Part shown: one piece after another, positions 34,836-46,679 of the stretch
Numbering within the stretch: position 1 is the first letter of the stretch
Layout: each line of letters opens with the position of its first letter
Source: Paratinospora sagittata
Lineage: Eukaryota > Streptophyta > Magnoliopsida > Ranunculales > Menispermaceae
Direction: 5' to 3'
Assembly: GCA_035771175.1 (NCBI GenBank)
Contig: CM069593.1
Coordinates: 23,226,456-23,290,455 of the forward strand
DNA length: 64,000 nt
Position numbers and translations under genes: made by a program
Notes under the pieces: model-generated
Told to the model about the DNA's origin: nothing
Database searches by the model: none
The model's input: the letters and a program-made list of their open reading frames with translations, nothing else

Positions 34836-35345
34836 TTAATCAGAAATTGTTTCTACAGTTGCTACATTAGGAACAATTTCAGTAAAACGTAGAATACGGT
34901 CTAAGTATGGTGTGTCCCAACCCTTAGCACATGAGAGATGAAACTTTTCCCAATTGGCAGCAATAGGCGGTAGAGGACTAGTTGGGCTCAAAATAACCTG
35001 CACAAAATGACATTCACTCACAAAACCCATAACAAACAACTGCCTCTCTGATGTCGGAACAGGTACACTCCCTAGTGGAAGAAACGTCAAGCACTGTTGA
35101 TTCGATATGAGAACGAAGACAACATTGTACTTACTGGCAATCAAGTGACCCATTTCAGGCATTGTCATCAATGCATATGACGGTGCTGGTACATCAAAAC
35201 GCTTCAGAGCCTTAATCATTTCGTCTACTCTACCACTGTATTGGAATACCACTGTGTAGTGATCTATAAAATTCTGAAGTTCGTCCAAAAGATCCTGTCT
35301 AACCCTTTTCCAATCATCATCTCTGAAACCTATAAAAAGAGCAAC
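34836..35345 (-). pseudogene. OTU-like cysteine protease domain of the MULE
   Basis: The frame includes NGHCGYR at about 35325 (the Cys nucleophile loop, normally D-G-N-C), DDDWKRVRQDLLDEL, the MTMPEMGHLIASKYNVV block, NQQCLTFLPLG, and GFVSECHFVQV (probable catalytic His). The ending is CAKGWDTPYLDRI. Some plant MULEs carry such a domain after the transposase. The usual Asp of the nucleophile loop is Asn here. The linking segment 35704-35423 is a basic low-complexity region (RNNRGRPKLKIDRSTKRD). Function as a deubiquitinase is not shown. Confidence 0.65.
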
Positions 35346-35711
35346 AACTCGATAACCACAATGCCCATTAACTGATACATTTTTGACTTGTTGAATGTAA
35401 GGCTTCAGTGATTAATATATTTTTAAGGGCCCAAATTCCTTGTCCTGTGAACTTTTCCAAATCGTTTGACAGTATTCAAGGAAGGAGCAGGGGAACAACT
35501 ATCTTCATGTGATAACAAATGCTCAATGAATGATGGATCCCTCTTCGTTGATCTATCAATCTTTAACTTTGGTCTTCCCCTATTGTTTCTTTTCACTGCA
35601 AGCTCAAACATCAATGTAGATGATGGATTATATATCTCCCTCAATTTTTTCAGCATTCTTGACTTCGCTGGTGCATCGCTACCATCATAATGCTTCAAAA
35701 ACACATCAAAC

Positions 35712-36344
35712 TTAACCGTGCATAGTAATTTTTACTGACTCCTTAACAAGGACAATCGTGTCAAGTTTCTTCCAATGGGCATCCACGAAAGAAAGAGGGA
35801 TAGGTCGATGTCCTTGCTGGCATTCAAAGATCTCATGTGCACAAGGTAATGCATGTGTTCTTGGCAACACACATCCACATTGAGCTCTTTCGAAGTGATT
35901 CTCCTTGCAACGGACATATTTTGTTTGAATCATGTCAAGTGCACATTTGGATACAACACTACGTAGTTCGTTGTAGATCCAATCTCTATCCAAATGTTTC
36001 ACAGTGAACAAACTTTGTTAAAATGATGTTGTTATCTCTGTATGTTGCAATACCAACAATGCATGAATGGTTCTCCATGATGATTCAAAATTCACTTGAG
36101 AAGAGCCTAAGTGTATCTTCAACTTTCCATGCGTACTTTCAACCCTGTTGGATGTGACAATACTAAAATGCATGATTTCACCCCTCCAAGCTACCACAAA
36201 TCTTTTTCTGTGTTTTGTCAACCACTCATTCGATATATATGCAAGGACATCATGATAACTTTCATAATTAGTATGCAACACCCTTAGATGTTCTTCATAT
36301 TTATCCTCTGACTCAGATTCCACCAAGGCGTGCCACATGCTCAT
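35712..36344 (-). pseudogene. MULE transposase C-terminal part with SWIM zinc finger
   Basis: Two abutting frames are seen. 36344-36018 has SNEWLTKHRKRFVVAW and TSNRVESTHGKLK, the region around the last acidic catalytic residue. 36011-35712 has CGCVLPRTHALPCAHEI, a SWIM-type CxC...CxH finger, and a PIPLSFVDAHWKKL tail. A stop separates the two frames at about 36015. Confidence 0.82.
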
Positions 36345-36506
36345 AAATGCGTCCCACTTCTTCTTTTGGTTGAACAGTCATTTTGTTTTTGCCAACACAT
36401 TTTTGTTTATATGCCAAATACAACAAATTTGCGACCTTTGGAAAAGTAACCCCCACCGCATTCATCAAAGTCAATTTCTCTGTCTGTAATAAAAACTTAT
36501 GGCTGT

Positions 36507-37202
36507 CTACCCTTCAAGTAGATATTTTAACTTTTCAAGTGCCCATATAAAGTTTTCTTGTTTCTCATCTAGCATATATACATGGGTCACCGAGAAAGTC
36601 ATATTAGTTGATGTAACACCAACTATCTCAAATAACGGATATCGATAGATGTTCGTCTTGTACGTGCAATCCATTATCATAACTCTTGGAAAACACCGCA
36701 ACAGGTTTATCGAAACTAGGTGTGCCCAAAACAAAGTTGTCGCATGGTCAATATCTTCATCAGACTTATGCCACTCAACATATTGTTCTTCGGAGAGTTT
36801 GAGCAACAATTGTTGCATCTGAGACCGCCCACCATGTTCCACCAATTTACGTGCATTGTATATGGTCCTCAATGTTGATGCATTATCCACGTCCCTTTGC
36901 TTCAAAGTAGTTAATATATCTTTAGGCCGGACTTGGCTCCTACTCATCTGAACAAGGATTTCCATCTCGTCCTTTATAAGCCTTCCTGCATAAGAGTGTC
37001 CTTCCATCTTTGTAGTCGCTGGATGATTATGAACTCCACAATCAACTTTTATAGTCCAATCATCATCAGTAGCCAATTTTTGCCCTCGTAACAAAAAAGG
37101 ACAATCACACGTCTTCGTTCTGTTATCAATCACCTTAATTTTCTTTTCATGGAGCTTTTTATCTTTTTTTCGGTTTATATACACCATATCTCTCACAGAC
37201 AA
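36507..37202 (-). pseudogene. MULE transposase, N-terminal and first catalytic part
   Basis: The 231-codon frame has TKTCDCPFLLRG and CGVHNHPATTKMEGHSYAGR, a FAR1/WRKY-GCM1-type zinc-binding region, then SQVRPKDILTTLKQRD. The transposase start follows: RVMIMDCTYKTNIYRYPLFE carries the first catalytic Asp, then GVTSTNMTF. The following TDRE-type motif with the second Asp is in another frame (about 36470). The product would have cut and joined transposon ends. Confidence 0.85.
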
Positions 37203-37611
37203 ATTTTATTTTTGGTCGCCTACCATTCTGCCCCCTGAATCCAAGCTCTTGATGACGATAACAAGTCAATTTCTTCGACCAACATCTCTAGTCCATGCAA
37301 CCATTTCATCCCTACTACTGAATATCAAATAAGTGTCAAATTCTTCAGTATAATCTCATATTTTCTCATTCCTAACACTACTACATTCGTCAGGAGCCTC
37401 ATCATCTTGAAAATTTATAGGTCAAAATTAGTACTAAATGTATATATAAATAACAATATTAAAAAAATGTATAAAATTTTAAAAAAACTCCAAATTAAAC
37501 TGTCCGTCCAGACACAAACGGACAGAAAACCTATATTTGACTGGCTTTGGATGGACATAAGCATTATGCCCAGTCCTGGCAAGACAGACAAAGTGCATTC
37601 AAAGGTAATAC

Positions 37612-39691
37612 ACTTTGTCCGGCCTGCCATGACCAGACAGACTCCTTTTGTTCGTCTGGAATAAAACGGACAGAACCATTTTGTGCAGTTCCTAGTGGCC
37701 GGACGCGTCGAAAATGGGTTTCAATAGCCATTTTTCTTTAATTTTTGGGTATTTTTCAACAGAAAAAACTCTAAGAAACAAGTAAACATACCAAAAAGTG
37801 CGAAGAACTTTCCGATTCATCTGATTTTCTTCCCATTGTAGATCACACGACCTTAATTGAAGAAAAATTACTTGTAAGCTTTCAACACTTCCCAAACTCG
37901 TGAAAGATGCTTTCCACACTTTTAAATGTCTCTCAAGGCAACAAAATTGTAAAACAATATGATATAACTCTGAAAAAACCTAAAAAGTTGTAATTTTGAA
38001 GAAGATTAAAAGAGTTGAAGAATTAGAGAGCTAGGGTTTTGGTTGAAGAATGGGTAGGTGAAGAGAGTGCGGGGGTTTTGGATAGTTTTTATGTGGTTAG
38101 TTAAGTAATTTCACATTTTCTTATTATTTGTTTTTTTTTTTTTAACTTAGGTGGGTGGTCAGATAAGAATGAGTGGGTGGTTTTAACAGCACCCTTCAGT
38201 AATAAAGACTTTGTATGTTTAGTACTTGTTTCCATTATATTGTTTGTTCTTTAGTGTGTACCCTTCTACATGACAACCGTTCTTTGAATTGATTTGATAT
38301 GAATTGAGTTATATTGGTTTTATTTGACTTATATACTTTTTTTTTTAATTGTTCAAATTGGAGCCTTGTATACAAAGCTTTCAATAAGAGCACAACAACC
38401 TGAGCGAGAGATGGGAGTGTTCTTTATTGTTGCATCAACTCCTCTTGTTCAAGTAGACCCCTTTAACACAATAAGTATACATATTAAGTTTTATTTGAAT
38501 TGAAAATGATAGAAATAGAAACCTTTTGATTTGGTTTCAGAGTTGCGCTCTGAATCAAACCATACCAATTAAAGACTTTTTCCAACAATCCATGTGCCTA
38601 TTCATAATTTATAAGCAAGGGACTACCACCTAATCAATTAATTAGACCCTTATAATATACACTCTTTCCGGCCTGCCAGGATCAGACAGACTCCTTCTGT
38701 TTGTTTTGAATGGAACGAACAGAACCATTTTGTGCAGTTCCTGGTGGTCGTAAGCGTCAAAAATGGGTTTCAATCGCCATTTTTTACTCTATTTTTCTTT
38801 GATTTTTGGATATTTTTCACCGGAAAAAACTCTAAGAAACAAGTAAACATACCATAAAGTGCGAAGAACTTTCCGATTCATGTGATTTTCTTCCCATTGT
38901 AGATCAAACAACCTTGATTGAAGAAAAATTACTTGTAAGTTTTCAACACTTTCCAAACTCGTGAAAGATGCTTTCCACACTTTTAAATGTTTTTCAAGGC
39001 AACAAAATCGTAAAACAATATGATATAACTCTGAAACAATCTAAAGACTTGTAAGTTTGAAGAAGATTGAAAGAGTTGAAGAGTTTGAGAGCTAGAGTTT
39101 TGGTTGAAGAATGGATGGGTGAAGAGAGAGTGTGGGGGTTTTGGATAGTTTTATGTGGTTAGTTTAGTAATTTCACATTTTCTTTTTTTTATTATTATTT
39201 TTTTAATTTAGGTGGGTGGACAGATAAGAATGAGTAAGTGATTTTAATTGCATCCTTCATTAATAAAGTCTTTGTATGTTTAGTACTTGTTTCCATTATA
39301 TTGTTTTTTCTTTAGTGTGCACCCTTCTACATGCCAACCGTTCTTTGAATTTATTTGACTTATATACTTCTTTTTTTTAATTGTTCAAATTGGAGCCTTG
39401 TATACAAAGCCTTCAATGAGAGCATAACAACTCGAGCGAGAGCGAGGAGTGTTCTCTATCGATGCATCAACTCCTCTTGTTCAAGTAAACTCTTTTTGCA
39501 CAATAAATATACACATTAAGTTTTATTGAATTGAAAATGATAGAAATAGAAACCTTTTGATTTGGTTTCAGGGTTGGGCTCCGAATCAAACCATACCAAT
39601 TAAAGATTTTTTCCATCAATCTATGTGCCTATTCATAATTTATAAGCAAAGGACCACCACCTAATCAATTAATTAGACCCTTATAATATAC
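37612..39691. repeat. Tandem duplication of about 1.04 kb
   Basis: Unit 1 (37612-38660) and unit 2 (38661-39691) share the full series of blocks: actttgtccggcctgcca / actctttccggcctgcca at the start, then caagtaaacatacca, gatgctttccacactttt, agagctagggttttggtt and gtatgtttagtacttg. Both end in attagacccttataatatac. Small indels and many substitutions separate them. The first part reads like the MULE 5' region (minus strand); no real ORF is shared. Confidence 0.88.
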
Positions 39692-39699
39692 ATGGACAT

Positions 39700-40129
39700 A
39701 TATTTGTTACATTTAATGAATTTTGAATTAGCAGGATAGTAGGAGATGGAAAGAAAGTACATCTGGTCACATGGTGAATGGTAGTTACTTCTTTTTATAT
39801 ATATTAAATTACATTTTTCTAAGTAATATATGTTTCAGGATAATTTAATGGTGCATTAAAAATACATAAATATATAGCATTTTTTCTTGAAAAAATGGTT
39901 GTTAATTAAACTAGATAGGTACTCGGGTGTATATAGGAGATAAACTGTAGTCAACCACGAAAGCCATCAGCAAGGACAAACCAAACTAAAATTGCCAGAA
40001 ACCATGCATCGATCGTCGCCAATATTTTATTAAAACGTAACTCTTTTTTATTTTTCTTCCACACGTCGTGGCATCTGGCTCTTATCATCGACACCTCGTA
40101 ATTACCTTGAAGCAGCTACTTTCTTCATC
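39700..40129. other. Kiwellin upstream region
   Basis: The last 250 bp is homologous to the region before the second kiwellin (shared cagaaaccatg, gtaactct and tttttcttccacac blocks), so the duplication included the promoter. No other gene is seen. Confidence 0.55.
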
Positions 40130-40137
40130 TATAAATA
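40130..40137 (+). promoter_or_regulatory. TATA box of the intact kiwellin gene
   Basis: TATAAATA lies 74 bp before the ATG, with the probable transcription start near 40165. The homologous position in the second kiwellin reads tacaaata (at about 43148). Confidence 0.75.
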
Positions 40138-40210
40138 ATGGCTTCCTCCTCCTTATCTTCACGCTCAAACTAGCAAAAGATCAAGTACTTGATTAAATTG
40201 TTTCATCAAC

Positions 40211-40947
40211 ATGGCCCATGTTCAGATTTTGCTAAGCTCTCTTTCTCTTTTCCTTCTAGTACTTCTTCTTCCTCAGCTTATAAGTGCTCTCTCTTCTTGT
40301 GGAGGCTCGTGTCGGAACTTAAACGATTGCGAAGGCCAGCTTATCTGCATTAGAAGAAAATGTAACGACAACCCTGATGTAGGAACTCACATTTGTTCTG
40401 GCGGTGGTGGTGACTCTTCGCACCCCCCGTCCGGTGGGCAGTGTAGGCCTTCTGGTAGCCTAACTTACTCGGGCACAACTTACAAGACTTACACTTGCTC
40501 ACCTCCCGTCATGTCGTCCACTCCTGTCCGTCTCACTAATAATAATTTCAAGCAAGGCGGCAGACCGTTGGAGTGCGATGATAAGTATCATTCCAACAAT
40601 GAACGCATTGTTGCTCTTTTTACTGATTGGTACGCTGATGGTAACAGGTAATTGAATTCTTTCTTTGTACTAATACAAGATTCAAGTTAATTCAATGACT
40701 TATAAAGTTGTATTAATTAATGATGGAGGGCAGGTGTGGAAGGATGATTCGCATAACTGCTAAAAATGGAAGGAGTACGACGGCTAAGGTGGTTGACGTG
40801 TGTGACTCGAGGCGTGGGTGTGACGCCGAGCATGGCTTCCTGGGCCCATGCGAGAACAACGTTGTTGATGCTTCAATTGCAGTGTGGAACGACCTTGGGC
40901 TCGACGTAGACATTGGTATCGTGGACGTCACTTGGTCCATGGCCTAA
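40211..40947 (+). CDS. Kiwellin (ripening-related protein), two exons
   Basis: Exons 40211-40647 and 40734-40947 flank an 86-bp GT-AG intron that splits an Arg codon, giving 216 codons. A signal peptide is evident ([20 protein letters not shown], cleavage expected near residue 28), followed by [20 protein letters not shown] and a Gly-rich hinge. The double-psi beta-barrel-like domain ends with [19 protein letters not shown] and DVTWSMA sequence. From family knowledge, kiwellins are secreted Cys-rich proteins of cell wall and fruit; maize KWL1 binds the Ustilago chorismate mutase Cmu1. Thirteen cysteines are counted where 14 are usual: position 86 is Tyr (TAC at 40466). A tandem pseudogene follows at 43233. 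Confidence 0.92.
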
Positions 40948-43232
40948 TTCCACCTTAATTTCTCCTCTTTTATATTTTGGGTGAAAACTAATTACTGTGC
41001 ATTTGATGCATTTCATTACTTGTGAATTTTGATTTGTAATACATTTTTAATTGAGTTTCTACAATACATTAGACATATAAATAAAGTAGAGGATTCCGAT
41101 GTTACATAAGAGTGACATGACCCTCATATACAATTATATGTTGCAAAACATCAAGAAATATTGGTACAGAGTATTAAATACACACACAAAGAAAAGTAAT
41201 TTAATACAACTAAATAATGACAAAAATTATTTTAAACTTATCAAATTACTCACTTATATATACATCTATCTTGCATAGTGTAACAAAAAATCAAATATAT
41301 AGGTAAAGTGACATGCTAAACTACCCGATTTCAAATAACGAAAGAAAGAAATGCAAAACTATCCAAAATTATACACATTCTAATGTGGTGAGTAATAGTA
41401 GTTAAAAAAAAAAAAGGAACAGGTCAGATGCACAAAATTCCTGCCTACGTAGGGTTTCGGAGAAAGGTCAGACCGCTTTAAGTCTATTGTAGGCATCTTT
41501 ATCTTGTATGACATGAATATTTGTTTGTAACTTCTTTTTATATTAATTAAATCGCACAATTAGCGTACATTATTGGAGACAATCTAACTTTACATAAATA
41601 GAATTATTTATATAAATGTACAACAACGTTGATTACGTGACTTCTAACATTTTTCATAAGCAAATGCTTTTGTCGAACTAACTATTTCCCACAAATCTGA
41701 CATGGCAACTGCCACGTCAAATTTGAAAGTTGTCATCTACTACAGTTATTATACGGACTCTCCAAGTTAATTACTTTTGGTAAGTTTAGGGATTTGTTTT
41801 TGTTTTTTTTTCCTAAGCATAGTAAGTAAAACAAGAGGAAGGTGGCCATTTTACTATTCTTATGAAAAGATATTAATACTAGTTTGCTCTTTTTTTTGGA
41901 AGAATATTAGTTTGCTTTAAAGATAAAAACTTTATGAGCACACAATAATGTTTCATGGAATATAAAACTAAATTTGATAATTATTTTTATTTAAATATAA
42001 TTACAAATAAATGTATATAGTTAGAGTTTAAATTTAAATTTAGTTTGTTTGTAATTGAAACATTTATCTATAAACTTTTATATTTTCTTTGCATTTTTTT
42101 TTTCAAATAAGCTGTATTTTAGTTTATAACTTCGTTATTTATACTTTTTATAATAAAAAAACTAATTTTATTTCACCTAAGAAAAAAATTATAAAACCAA
42201 TTTCTATGTTAATCATTTTTATGGTAGAAAATAAATATGGTGTTTGTATTAACAAAACTAAATATAATATTATATCTTTCTTGCATTAAAATGTTGCGAA
42301 ATAAGTAAATGTTAAATAATAGTTATACTGTATATTGCAATTTATTATATTGAAGTCCAATGCTTTGTGAAGAAAACTCTTTTTTTCAAACTTGTATTGA
42401 ATTGCTTCTCTAAAGAATACCCATTTGGATTAATTGCTTGATCTGAGCTAAACAAAAATCGAAATTGAAGTTGTTGGTAAGAAATCAAAAAGAAGAGAAA
42501 CTCAGAAACAATTTTAAACAGGATTCTAAAAAGGCCGAGAAGCCTTAAAATTGAGTAGGGTGCTCGTTTAATGCTTAATCTCATGAACAACTAACCCAAG
42601 CTTTAACACTGGTTAAAGGTCATTAATGCTAACTTATGCAATTATTGATGTAACACTCATGTGGAACTCTCCACATTGAAATTATGGGTATTGGTGTATT
42701 TTAATGAAAAATACTTTGCATATTTTGGGTGTCAACGTTATTTTTTGTCTCTGTCACTTAACTTTTCTTGAATATTATTTAAGGATGTGTGCAATACACG
42801 CGTATCTCTAAAATATTCAAATAAATTAGGTACCAACATAAAAAAAAATGGCATTAAATACATATAATACTATGCACTGTTCCAACTAAGTACCCGAAGG
42901 GGATAATTAAACTCCAGTCAATCACGGCAAAGTCACGAGAAGAAGGACAAAATAAAGGAAAATGGGCAGAAACCATGAATTGATCGTGAGCATTATTTGA
43001 TGATAATGTAACTCTCTTTGATTTTTCTTCCACACTTTGTGGCTTTGAGTTTTTGCAACCCACGCTTCATTGACTTATGACCCACACCTTCCAACTTCTT
43101 CCATACGCAAGGAGCCTTGTACGGTTGTACCCCCGAATTTCTTCATCTACAAATAATGGCTCCAGCAGAGGCAATAAGCACTAAATCAAACTGCTTTCGT
43201 GATCTTGCATATTAATTGGTTTCATCAATAAC
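40948..43232. other. Intergenic sequence between the kiwellins
   Basis: AT-rich sequence without a credible gene. One SINE-like fragment lies at 41418-41515. The last 350 bp (from about 42880) are the promoter of the second kiwellin, homologous to about 39900-40205. Confidence 0.5.
41418..41515 (+). mobile_element. SINE 3' fragment
   Basis: The stretch gtagggtttcggagaaaggtc, agaccgctttaagtctattg and taggcatctttatcttg resembles the 3' part of a widespread plant SINE family that ends in a similar gggtc..ctattgtacgcag motif. The 5' tRNA-like part with A- and B-boxes is missing. Confidence 0.4.
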
Positions 43233-43508
43233 ATGGCCAATGATAAAATTATGCTAAGTTTTCTTTCTCTTTTCCTTCTTCTTCTTCCTCAGCTTATAAG
43301 CGCTCTTTCTTCCTGTGAAGACTCATGTGGGGACTTAAACGATTGTGAAGGCCAACTTATCTGCATTGAAGGAAAATGCAATGACGACCCTGATGCAGGA
43401 ATTCACATTTGCTCTGGTGGTGGTGGCGGCTCTACTCAGCCGCCGTTCGGTGATCAGTGTCAGCCTTCCAGCGACCTAACTTGCTCAGGCAAAACTTCCA
43501 AGACTTAC

Positions 43509-43620
43509 TATTACGATATTATTGGGGTATTTTAGGAAATACAGGGTTGTGATATTTTGTAATATATTTACTTCATGGTTGTGAATGACGGGCAGACAAA
43601 AAAGAGGTGAGAATTTGACA
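43509..43620 (+). repeat. 5' LTR, 112 bp
   Basis: Runs from tattacgatattattggggt to gagaatttgaca, followed directly by the primer-binding site. At 112 bp it is near the lower limit for copia LTRs. Confidence 0.92.
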
Positions 43621-43633
43621 TGGTATCAGAGAC
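43621..43633 (+). promoter_or_regulatory. Primer-binding site of the short-LTR copia
   Basis: TGGTATCAGAGAC directly after the LTR matches the complement of initiator methionine tRNA except for the last C-to-A change. Confidence 0.85.
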
Positions 43634-44387
43634 GGAAAGAGAAAAGAAGATAAACCTTCCCTTCCCGGCTTCGCCTTCGATCCGCGAAAATCTCTCGCCG
43701 CTACATCGTACGCCTTCACTGCAGACTCGGCTCTTTCCTGGATCTCTGATCTCCGTGACGTGAGCCATCCGTCGCAGCTCGCGCTGCGCGGCCTGCTGGC
43801 GGAGATCAGAGGAGTGCACTCCAGCTTTCATCGAGCGGACTCGTGAGAGGTATCAAGGGAAGTGGATCTGTGGACTTTGCGCTGAAGCTGTTGAAGACGA
43901 GTTTTTCAGATCCGAGAGGCTGATCAGCAATGGTGAACAATGAACAGTGAACCCTAGATTAGGGTTTAGTTTGTTTAAGCAAGTGAAGGATTTGCAAGAA
44001 TGGTGGTAGTGTGGCCACCAGATTAGGGCTGAATCTGGGAGAGAAGACGGGAATTGGTGAGAAGGGATAGGAGATTGAGGGCGTTTGGGGGTTGTCAGAG
44101 AGAAGCGACGCCGGCGCCGATTGCGAGGCGAAGAACGGAAAAAGCGGATTTGGTAATTTGTAAAAGTTGAGGGATTGCGAGTAAGAGTGCTGCAAGTGCG
44201 TTGAAGAATGAGAAGGTTTATTTGACGGCTCTGTTGCGGAAGCCGCTTGTGTGAAAGAGAGATTGAGAAGATGAACAGTGAACAGTGAACAGCGAGTTCA
44301 GCGATTTCGGTCGGTTTATCGTCACCGTCGCGATTCCGTTCGGTTCTCGAGTCACTTGGATTAGTACTTTAACCTCCACGTGAGATC

Positions 44388-45039
44388 ATGGCTGGCGGAG
44401 AGTTATCCAAGGATGGACGAGATAGTATCATGGCCTTCGCAATTCAGCCTGATGCGCGTGGTAAGTCTCGTTTTGTGGATACTACTGACAAGTTTTGCAA
44501 TCATTGTAATAGAGAAGGCCACGCCGAATCCTTTTGCTTTCAATTACACGGGTTCCCCGAATGGTGGGGGGACCGACCTCGCGGAGGAAAGGGACCGGGT
44601 CGTGGTGGAGGACGGACAGGAAGATGAGGTGGGCGTGCAGGTTCTGGCCGTGGCAGAGGGCATGGTGCACCGCCTGTCCGCGCACATAAAACTGGCGGGA
44701 CTGGAACTTCATCTGGGCAGCTCGCAGGGACTGGTGGGTGCAACTGACGCTACAGCTCTTGCAGGTGTTTCCGCAACGCAACTGCAGCAACTTCTTACAT
44801 TTTTGAACTTCGACAAAACAAAAGATCGACTACATGGTAAAAACAGTCATTTTAGTTGGATTATCGATACAGGAGTGTCGAACCATGTGACGTGCGACTT
44901 GTCTATTTTGAAGAATGTGAGAAAGGTGCAATACTGCCCGGTAGGTTTGTCGGATAGAAACACGGCAGAAGCAAACCAAGAGGGGAGTGTCGTGCCGCTA
45001 GGAGGATTGAAGCTTGACAATGTGCTTTATGTCCCATAA
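44388..45039 (+). pseudogene. Copia gag zinc knuckle and protease region
   Basis: The frame at 44388 has FCNHCNREGHAESFC (CCHC knuckle) and a Gly/Arg-rich tail. The overlapping frame continues with SWIIDTGVSNHVTCD, the protease motif, where D-T-G-A is changed to D-T-G-V. The usual gag capsid region upstream (43621-44387) cannot be recognised, so gag is N-terminally deleted. Stops separate the frames. Confidence 0.75.
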
Positions 45040-45144
45040 TTGACATGCAATTTAATTTCTGTTACTCAATTAATCGATGAATCAAATTGTGTTGTGCAAT
45101 TCACTAATAATATTTGTGTTATACAGGACTAACCGACGAGGAAG

Positions 45145-46338
45145 GTGATTGGAGCGGGTGAAAGATTGGATGGACTTTATTTTTTTCGTGGTGTTCCTCA
45201 AGTGAAGGTCTTGACAATGGATGGTGATTCTTCGTTCGAGTTATGGCATCAACGAATGGGGCATCCGTCGGAGAAAATATTGAAGATGATTCCGGCTGTA
45301 AGTCATTCTTGTAGGACAAATAATAAAGCTTGTGATATGTGTCCGCGTGCAAAGCAACCTAGATCTAGTTTTTCAATTAGTACGAATAAAGCTGGTAGGA
45401 TTTTTGAACTTGTTCATTTGGATTTGTGGGGGCCTTACAAGGCTCGTTCTTCTTGTGGAGCTACCTATTTTTTGACAATAGTAGATGATTTTTCAAGAGG
45501 AGTTTGGGTCTATTTACTTTGCAATAAAATGGAAGTTGAATCTATGTTTCTTAATTTTGTTGCTATGGTTGAACGTCAATTTGAACAAGTGATAAAACGT
45601 GTGAGAAGTGACAATGGGACCGAATTTAATTGTTTGAATGATTATTTTCAAAATAATGAGATTATTTTTTAGACTTCTTGTGTTGAGACTCCTCAACAAA
45701 ATGGGAGAGTTGAGAGAAAGCACCAACACATTTTAAATGTGGCTAAAGCCCTAAGATTTCAAAAAAACTTACCAATCAAATTTTGGGGTGAATGTGTGTT
45801 GGCAGTGTGTCACTTGATTAATAGGACACCCTCTACTTTACTTAAGACTAAATCGCCATATGAAATGTTGTTTGGGAAAGTGCCTTCTTATGATGTTATT
45901 CGTGTATTTGGTTGTCTTTGCTATGCTCATAATCAACGACACAAAGGTGATAAATTTGCAAGTAGGAGCCGTAAATGTATCTTTGTTGGCTATTCTTTTG
46001 GGAAGAAAGGTTGGAAATTGTATGATTTAGAAACACATGAGTACTTTGTATCGAGGGATGTGAAGTTCTTTGAGAAAGAATTTCCTTTTGCGCCAAACCA
46101 ACCAAAGAATGTGGTGACTCCTATGTTGGCGAACAATGAGGATGGGGCATGGAGTGAGGATGAGGGTGCTGATGAGTGTGTTGCGTGCGTTGAGGGGGGG
46201 TGGGAAGCAGCGTCCACCCTCGAGGGGGGTCTGGTGCTGCGGTGCAGCCCGAGCAGCAGCCCGCACATGAGGATGTGCCTGATGAGGAGCTGGAGAATAC
46301 GATGGGGGAGCAAGGTGTGGAAGTTGAGGGTAAGCTAG
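45145..46338 (+). pseudogene. Copia integrase
   Basis: 45145-45672 includes LWHQRMGHPSEKIL, HLDLWGPYK (first Asp) and VRSDNGTEF (second Asp), ending in a stop at 45672. The next frame, 45673-46338, contains ETPQQNGRVERKHQHIL (catalytic Glu), FWGECVLAVCHLINRTP and the C-terminal CIFVGYSFGKKGWKLYD. A single in-frame stop therefore separates the halves. Confidence 0.85.
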
Positions 46339-46679
46339 GGCGAGGAAAACGAGCCAAAACTCCTTCAACACGATATCGTGATTTTGTTACTCATACTATA
46401 CGGAAAATAAGTCCATCTGAGAATTCATCAGCTACTTCCTCTTCCTCAGGTACGCCCTGTCCTATAACACATTTTGTGAATTGTGAACGTTTTTCTGTGA
46501 GACATAGGAATTTTCTTGCAGCTGTGACAGCTGGGACATGAGCCAAAGCATTTTAAAGAAGCGATGAAAGACTCGGGATGGCGAGATGCGATGGGTAAGG
46601 AAATACGAGCCCTTGAAAACAATGAGACTTGGGTAATGGAGACTCTTCCACCAGGAAAGAAAGCACTAGGGAGCCAGTG

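Larger units (their letters stand above)
34836..37202 (-). mobile_element. Decayed MULE (Mutator-like element) coding region
   Basis: On the minus strand the order is DNA-binding/FAR1-like N-region, transposase core, SWIM zinc finger, then an OTU-like domain. Weak coding sequence upstream to about 37330 (ending LDSGGRM) extends the N-terminus. Stops and at least one frameshift (about 36345-36510) interrupt the core. Terminal inverted repeats were not found, so the boundaries of the element are unknown; it probably includes the PMD ORF at 33924-34641 and part of the tandem duplication beyond 37612. Confidence 0.8.

Noticed and set aside
34836..37202. Host FAR1-related gene or domesticated transposase
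   Set aside because: The frame is broken in several places, including the catalytic region, so a conserved host function is unlikely.
40713..40940. Minus-strand ORF of 75 codons
   Set aside because: It is antisense to kiwellin exon 2.
43568..44370. Several ORFs before the copia zinc knuckle, possibly a host gene
   Set aside because: They lie between the PBS and gag of the short-LTR copia, on mixed strands, with no recognisable domain. They are leader or decayed gag.
44482..44790. Proline/histidine-rich minus-strand ORFs
   Set aside because: They are antisense to the Gly/Arg-rich end of gag; the composition comes from the opposite strand.
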